A DNA stretch of 20,167 nucleotides, taken from contig JAEWFG010000328.1 of assembly GCA_023388935.1 (NCBI GenBank), positions 1 to 20,167 of the forward strand, written 5' to 3'. Shown piece after piece: positions 16,753 to 20,167 of the stretch. This stretch comes from Pseudomonadota bacterium (lineage in GTDB: Bacteria; Pseudomonadota; Alphaproteobacteria; Rhizobiales; Xanthobacteraceae). A program made the translations under genes and the position numbers. The notes under the pieces were generated by a model, which was given only the letters and a program-made list of their open reading frames with translations, was not told where the DNA came from and made no database searches. Position 1 is the stretch's first letter, and every line of letters begins with the position of its first letter.

Positions 16753-16971
16753 CTACATTACGTCATCGATGGGAATCTTGCAGACCGGCTCGCCAGTGTA
16801 GGTTGTGACGGACACTGAGCAGTTTCTGCCGGCCAGCTCGGGTCTGGCCTCACGGATGGAGCGGGCCAGCCTGATTGCTTCTATCCGGGCGGCTGTCGCA
16901 CCGGCGAGCTCGTGGGTGCCATGATCCGCGACAATGCGGGTATCGCAGAGTTTGAAGTGAAATTTCGGCAT
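16753..16971 (-). CDS. DUF6894 family small protein
   Basis: A 72-residue protein beginning MPKFHFKLCDTRIVADHG, with the pattern of the DUF6894 family: an aromatic first strand (M-P-x-(Y/F)-x-F), a D-x-G-x-E/H-L turn, an alanine-rich A-A-R-x-E-A-(I/L)-(R)-L-A-R helix and a closing beta-hairpin ending in a short I-P-I/D segment. The family is common and often multi-copy in Bradyrhizobium; its function is unknown. The ATG at 16971 is preceded by CGGAGAG. The first 91 bp overlap the 3' end of the transglutaminase-like gene in another frame, which implies translational coupling or a lost stop codon in that gene. Confidence 0.75.
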   Translation of the reverse strand: MPKFHFKLCDTRIVADHGTHELAGATAARIEAIRLARSIREARPELAGRNCSVSVTTYTGEPVCKIPIDDVM

Positions 16972-17789
16972 CGCTGATTGCTCTCCGGGACCTCCTTGGT
17001 GATGACGGTGAAGCGCACCAGTTGCGCGGGGCCGAATGTCGTGGAGATCGCGACATCGGCGGCGTCTCTGCCGCGTGCGATCAAGATGCGACCAATCCTG
17101 GGATGATTATGTCGCGCGTCGAACGTGTACCAGCGTCCGCCAAGATAGACCTCGAACCAAGCACTGAAGTCCATAGGCGCCGGATCGGGCGGCACCCCGA
17201 TGTCGCCGAGATAACCCGTACAATATCTGGCCGGCATATTCACGCATCGGCACAGAGCCACCGCCAGATGGGCGAAGTCGCGGCAGACCCCAATGCGTTC
17301 CTCATGCGCTTCCAAGGCCGTCCGGTCGTTGCGCGCGAAGTGATAACCGAATTGGATGCGGTTGTGGACGTAATCGCAGATCGCCTCAACACGCGCCCAG
17401 CCGCCTTCGATGGCACCGAACATCGTCCAGGCAAGATCGGTGAGCTTTTGGGTATCGCAGTAGCGGCTGCCCAGCAGATAGACCAGCGTCTCGTCGGGAA
17501 GCTCCTGAAGCGCCACCTGTGGCGCGTCGAGGGCCGCGGCGTCCGGCCGCCCACTATCCTTGATCACGAATTCGTTGCGAATCTGGATCAGGCCGGCCGG
17601 CGCTACGAGCCGCGTGCAGATATTACCGAAACCGTCTAGGTATTCCCTGGTTCGCACGCGGGGAAGGGTGCGAATAACATGATCCGTCAGAAGGTCTTTT
17701 CGGCGAGATGGATGGACGCTCAGCATGAGTACCATCGGGAGGTCCTGAATGCACTGGAATGCAAGGTCGTAGCCCGCGTGAATCTTCAA
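16881..17789 (-). CDS. Transglutaminase-like superfamily protein with Ser in place of the catalytic His
   Basis: A 302-residue protein with a transglutaminase-like (papain-fold) core. The nucleophile is Cys169 in IGVCRDFAHLAVALCR and the aspartate is Asp224 in YTFDARHN. The position normally filled by the catalytic histidine (HAW[FV]E) reads DFSAWFEVYLGGRW, so Ser209 replaces His. Bacterial members act as peptidases, amide ligases or hydrolases; this one may be inactive or use another base. The last 30 residues (from about 273) run in a different frame through the DUF6894 gene and look unlike a folded end, so the natural C-terminus is probably near residue 270. It is divergent from a second transglutaminase-like gene 173 bp away. 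Confidence 0.82.
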   Translation of the reverse strand: MKIHAGYDLAFQCIQDLPMVLMLSVHPSRRKDLLTDHVIRTLPRVRTREYLDGFGNICTRLVAPAGLIQIRNEFVIKDSGRPDAAALDAPQVALQELPDETLVYLLGSRYCDTQKLTDLAWTMFGAIEGGWARVEAICDYVHNRIQFGYHFARNDRTALEAHEERIGVCRDFAHLAVALCRCVNMPARYCTGYLGDIGVPPDPAPMDFSAWFEVYLGGRWYTFDARHNHPRIGRILIARGRDAADVAISTTFGPAQLVRFTVITKEVPESNQRCRNFTSNSAIPALSRIMAPTSSPVRQPPG

Positions 17790-17962
17790 GATGCGCTCTC
17801 CCTGTTCGTCAGCGTTGACGCTAAGCTACAAGCGCCGCAGCTCCGTCGGGTTCCTCCGATACCTCTCGGAAAGTGCTGAAATAGCAGGCAGTTGGGGGTT
17901 CACTTGCGGAAGTGGAACTATCGGTGAAAGAGGCCATATTGGGCGGGACCCGAGCGCGTGCG
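17790..17962. promoter_or_regulatory. Divergent promoter region between two transglutaminase-like genes
   Basis: The two genes face away from each other here, so both promoters should lie in this interval. I cannot point to convincing -35/-10 pairs or an operator. Confidence 0.3.
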
Positions 17963-18889
17963 ATGACCATCTACGACGTCCACCACAGCACCGTCTATCG
18001 CTACCACCGGCCGGTCAAACTGGGGCGCCACCAGCTCCTCTTCCGTCCGCGTGACAGCTTCGATCAGCGCTTGCTCGACTGCCAACTTACAGTGCGCCCG
18101 GAGCCGGCCGAGATCCGGTGGATCCACGACGTGTTCGGCAACTGCCAGACCTTGGTCGATTTCAATGCGTCGAGTGATGTCCTGGAATTCGATACGATAA
18201 TTCGCCTCGAACACACGCCGGAGAACGCGCCGGACTTTCGGATCGAGGAATACGCCCGCCAGCATCCGTTCTCGTATGGTGACGACGAGTTGCCGGATCT
18301 CCTGCCCTACATGCGGCGCCATCATCCGAACGACCACGCGGTCGATGATTGGTTGTCGAAGTTCGTTGTGCGTGACGCGAGCCGGCCGACGGGCCACTTG
18401 TTGATGACGCTCAACGAGGCGATCGCCGAAGGCTTGTCCTATCTGCGCAGGACATCGCCGGGCACGCAGAGCCCTGCCGAGACGCTCGCGCTGCAGCAGG
18501 GAACGTGTCGCGATTTCGCCCTGCTGATGATGGAGGGGGCGCGCTCGCTTGGTTTCGCTGCGCGTTTCATTACAGGCTACGTATATGTGTCCGACCGAGA
18601 CGGGCCGGAGCGACTTGGCGGCGGCTCGACGCACGCGTGGTGCTCGATCTACATTCCCGGCTCAGGCTGGGTCGAGTTCGACCCGACCAACGGTATCGTT
18701 GGAAATCGTGATCTGATCAGGGTCGGCGTTGCCCGGACGCCGCAGCAGGCCATTCCCCTGTGGGGGACATATTGGGGCGAACCCGATGACGAAGTCGGAA
18801 TGGAAGTTGCCGTGAATGTGAAGTCAGAAACAGGTGTGGCTAACCACAGCGCCGAGGACACCTGTATGGATCCGCCCACAAAGTCTTGA
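17963..18889 (+). CDS. Transglutaminase-like family protein with bacterial transglutaminase N-terminal domain
   Basis: About 308 residues. The N-terminal beta-rich region (MTIYDVHHSTVYRYHRPV to about residue 95) matches the bacterial transglutaminase-like N-terminal domain, and the core follows. The full triad is present: Cys182 in QGTCRDFALLMMEGAR, His224 in STHAWCSIY and Asp240 in VEFDPTNG. Members of this family are predicted cysteine proteases or amidases; some act on peptide amides. The open frame extends back to 17912, but the ATG at 17963 gives the family-typical start (T-I-Y-D-V-x-H-x-T-x-Y-R-Y), so the extra 17 residues are left out. Unlike its divergent neighbour, it appears catalytically complete. 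Confidence 0.88.
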   Translation: MTIYDVHHSTVYRYHRPVKLGRHQLLFRPRDSFDQRLLDCQLTVRPEPAEIRWIHDVFGNCQTLVDFNASSDVLEFDTIIRLEHTPENAPDFRIEEYARQHPFSYGDDELPDLLPYMRRHHPNDHAVDDWLSKFVVRDASRPTGHLLMTLNEAIAEGLSYLRRTSPGTQSPAETLALQQGTCRDFALLMMEGARSLGFAARFITGYVYVSDRDGPERLGGGSTHAWCSIYIPGSGWVEFDPTNGIVGNRDLIRVGVARTPQQAIPLWGTYWGEPDDEVGMEVAVNVKSETGVANHSAEDTCMDPPTKS

Positions 18890-18959
18890 GGAGAGATGGC
18901 TGCTTGTGGCCCCTTGCGACATATTGCGGTGCCTACGCCGTTTCGGTCGCAAGCGGGCC

Positions 18960-19018
18960 GAAGCGGACATCGGACGTCGGTCATGATCGGTGGGGTTCGT
19001 CGCGAATGACCCGATGCC
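18960..19018 (+). repeat. Dispersed 59-bp repeat, copy 2
   Basis: GAAGCGGACATC at 18960 and, 41 bp on, CGCGAATGACCCGATGC. This is the most diverged of the three copies but keeps the exact spacing. It lies in the 278-bp gap between the second transglutaminase-like gene and the broken P-loop gene; I see nothing else supportable in that gap. Confidence 0.5.
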
Positions 19019-19167
19019 GACGTGGACCTCGTTTGGTGGTGACCGACAAGACCGCAACGTCCGTAGGCCGAAGTGCGTCAGCTTGCGGCTCCGCCGTAGT
19101 CGACCGGAAATCTGTGGACGATTGCCCGGTGTTAAAGCATGCTAGGGATACCATCTCGAGCACCGCA

Positions 19168-19853
19168 ATGCCGACGTCCGTCCCTGGCCTGCATATACTG
19201 TTTATCGATGGCCTTCCGGGTTCCGGAAAGAGCACGGCAGCTCTCGCGGTCGGCGTCTGTGTCTCCAATAGCCGGATCTTCGCCGAGACCGCTCCAAATC
19301 ATCCGCTGCTGGTTGGCGCGCCCGATCAGATGGGCGCAGCGTTCGCAGACATTCACAAGATGCGAGTTCGTTTGCCGCAGCGGCGCTCGGCAGGTTAGAC
19401 TCGTTCATCGAAAGCGCCAGTCGCGAGGCAGTTTATGTCTTCGAGAGCCATCCGATTCAGAGCACGGTTCGGGTGCTCTTTCAGCTGGACGCGCCTCGAA
19501 CGACGATAGTGCAGTTTTGGTCGGATTTGCAGGATCGGCTGGCTTCCGTGCAGCCTCGGTTGGCCTACTTCCAGGAAAGCAATCCTCTGCAAGCCATGCA
19601 GGCGATCCGTCGCATGCGAGGGCCGGTTTGGGAGAGCTACTTGATTGCGGCACTTGAGCAAACACCATGGATGCAGGCGCGCGCCCTTTCCGGCGTCGAA
19701 GGCGCTGATAAGATGCTGGTTGGATATGCAGACTTAGTCGATCAGCTGGTAGATTCGTGGCGGTTCCCAATGTTGAAGCTCCCCGCTCGACCGGAGAGCT
19801 ACGAAGCACGGACAAATGCGCTGACTAAGTGGGCAGTGGCGCCGGCCACCTGA
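19168..19853 (+). pseudogene. P-loop kinase-like ATPase gene broken by a frameshift
   Basis: The first part starts at ATG 19168, reads LHILFIDGLPGSGKSTAALA with a Walker A motif (GLPGSGKS, residues 15-22), and continues through SRIFAETAPNHPLLVG and DQMGAAFADIHK before going out of frame and stopping at 19398. In the frame one base earlier, a stop-free stretch from about 19359 to the TGA at 19851-19853 reads SSFAAAALGRLDSFIESA, then YVFESHPIQSTVRVLFQLDA, and on through SDLQDRLASVQPRLAYFQ. The two halves join naturally near 19356-19368, giving a protein of about 228 residues, so a one-base deletion (or two-base insertion) is the simplest reading. The fold looks like a nucleotide or small-molecule kinase; the substrate is unknown. 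A sequencing error cannot be excluded. Confidence 0.65.
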
Positions 19854-20167
19854 GAACGTTCGTAGTGACCCGCCGCGCGGCGGCCTCGATGAGCCGCTTC
19901 GGGGTGCTTGGTCGTCGTGTCCGGACTTGGCCCGTCGCGTCATTTCGCGGCAATGCAGCACTTCAGTCGCACTTGGAGTGAAGCGGACATCAACCGGTAG
20001 GCAAAGCCAGCTGACTCGGGCGAAAATGACCCAGAGCGGTCATTTAGTCGCCCGTGAAGAATTCGGAAGCGATTGATCTGTCGCTGTTATTTGACGTGAG
20101 CGAGTATTCGATTTTGCAAGAAAGCGGTGGGTAGATCTTGGTTTTCTTGCGTTTTCGGATTTCGGAT
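19854..20167. other. Right-edge gap with a repeat copy
   Basis: After the broken P-loop gene I see no coding frame. The only feature is the third copy of the 59-bp repeat at 19980-20038. The last 100 bases are more AT-rich and end with a short tandem TTCGGAT TTCGGAT at the window edge. Confidence 0.45.
19980..20038 (+). repeat. Dispersed 59-bp repeat, copy 3
   Basis: GAAGCGGACATC at 19980 and, 41 bp on, CGAAAATGACCCAGAGC, nearly identical in both blocks to the copy at 16522. The sequence between the blocks is much less conserved, so the ends rather than the middle appear to be under constraint or most recently shared. Confidence 0.6.

Noticed and set aside
16591..16818. 75-codon plus-strand frame before the DUF6894 gene
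   Set aside because: No family resemblance, and it overlaps the DUF6894 gene in antisense.
18886..19167. Upstream part of the open frame that contains the Walker A motif
   Set aside because: It runs through a copy of the 59-bp repeat and has no protein-like pattern; the kinase similarity starts near 19168.

Overview
The window reads as a chromosomal segment of a high-GC alphaproteobacterium, most likely Bradyrhizobium or a close relative. Reasons are the GC-rich codon use, rhizobial-type intergenic palindromes, a DUF6894 protein, paired transglutaminase-like genes and a MetA-type acyltransferase next to a Cys/Met-metabolism PLP enzyme. The assignment is by recognition only; no search was run.

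Left part (1-8530) is ordinary housekeeping and metabolic DNA, all on the minus strand. At the left edge lies a C-terminal remnant of an ACC deaminase / D-cysteine desulfhydrase-like gene, then a palindrome-rich repeat block. Next come recQ (HRDC-containing helicase), a NodB-type polysaccharide deacetylase, a MetA-type homoserine O-acyltransferase, an O-acetylhomoserine sulfhydrylase-type PLP enzyme, a glutathione S-transferase-like protein and an amidase with a histone-H1-like Lys/Ala-rich N-terminus. The acyltransferase and PLP enzyme lie 12 bp apart and plausibly form a two-step route from homoserine to homocysteine.

Centre (about 8600-15600) is accessory. After a fragment of a 3-oxoadipate enol-lactonase-like hydrolase there is a tight plus-strand three-gene operon (gaps 5 and 15 bp). 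It encodes (1) a calcineurin-like metallophosphoesterase whose motifs are split by a long low-complexity insertion, (2) a trypsin-like protease followed by what looks like effector-associated domain EAD1 and a long helical tail, and (3) a membrane protein that looks like an nSTAND-type protein with its NTPase core removed, followed by pentapeptide repeats and a TPR-like helical end. This is the best candidate for an undescribed biological-conflict (immune-like) system. To its right are a 40-residue secreted peptide gene on the opposite strand, IS-terminus-like repeats and a 20-bp match to the 3' end of a serine-type tRNA gene, which are marks of past integration.

Right part (15621-20167) holds an SDR oxidoreductase, a DUF6894 protein overlapping the 3' end of a transglutaminase-like gene, a divergent second transglutaminase-like gene, and a P-loop kinase-like gene broken by a frameshift. 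Three copies of a roughly 59-bp dispersed repeat with identical internal spacing punctuate the gaps.
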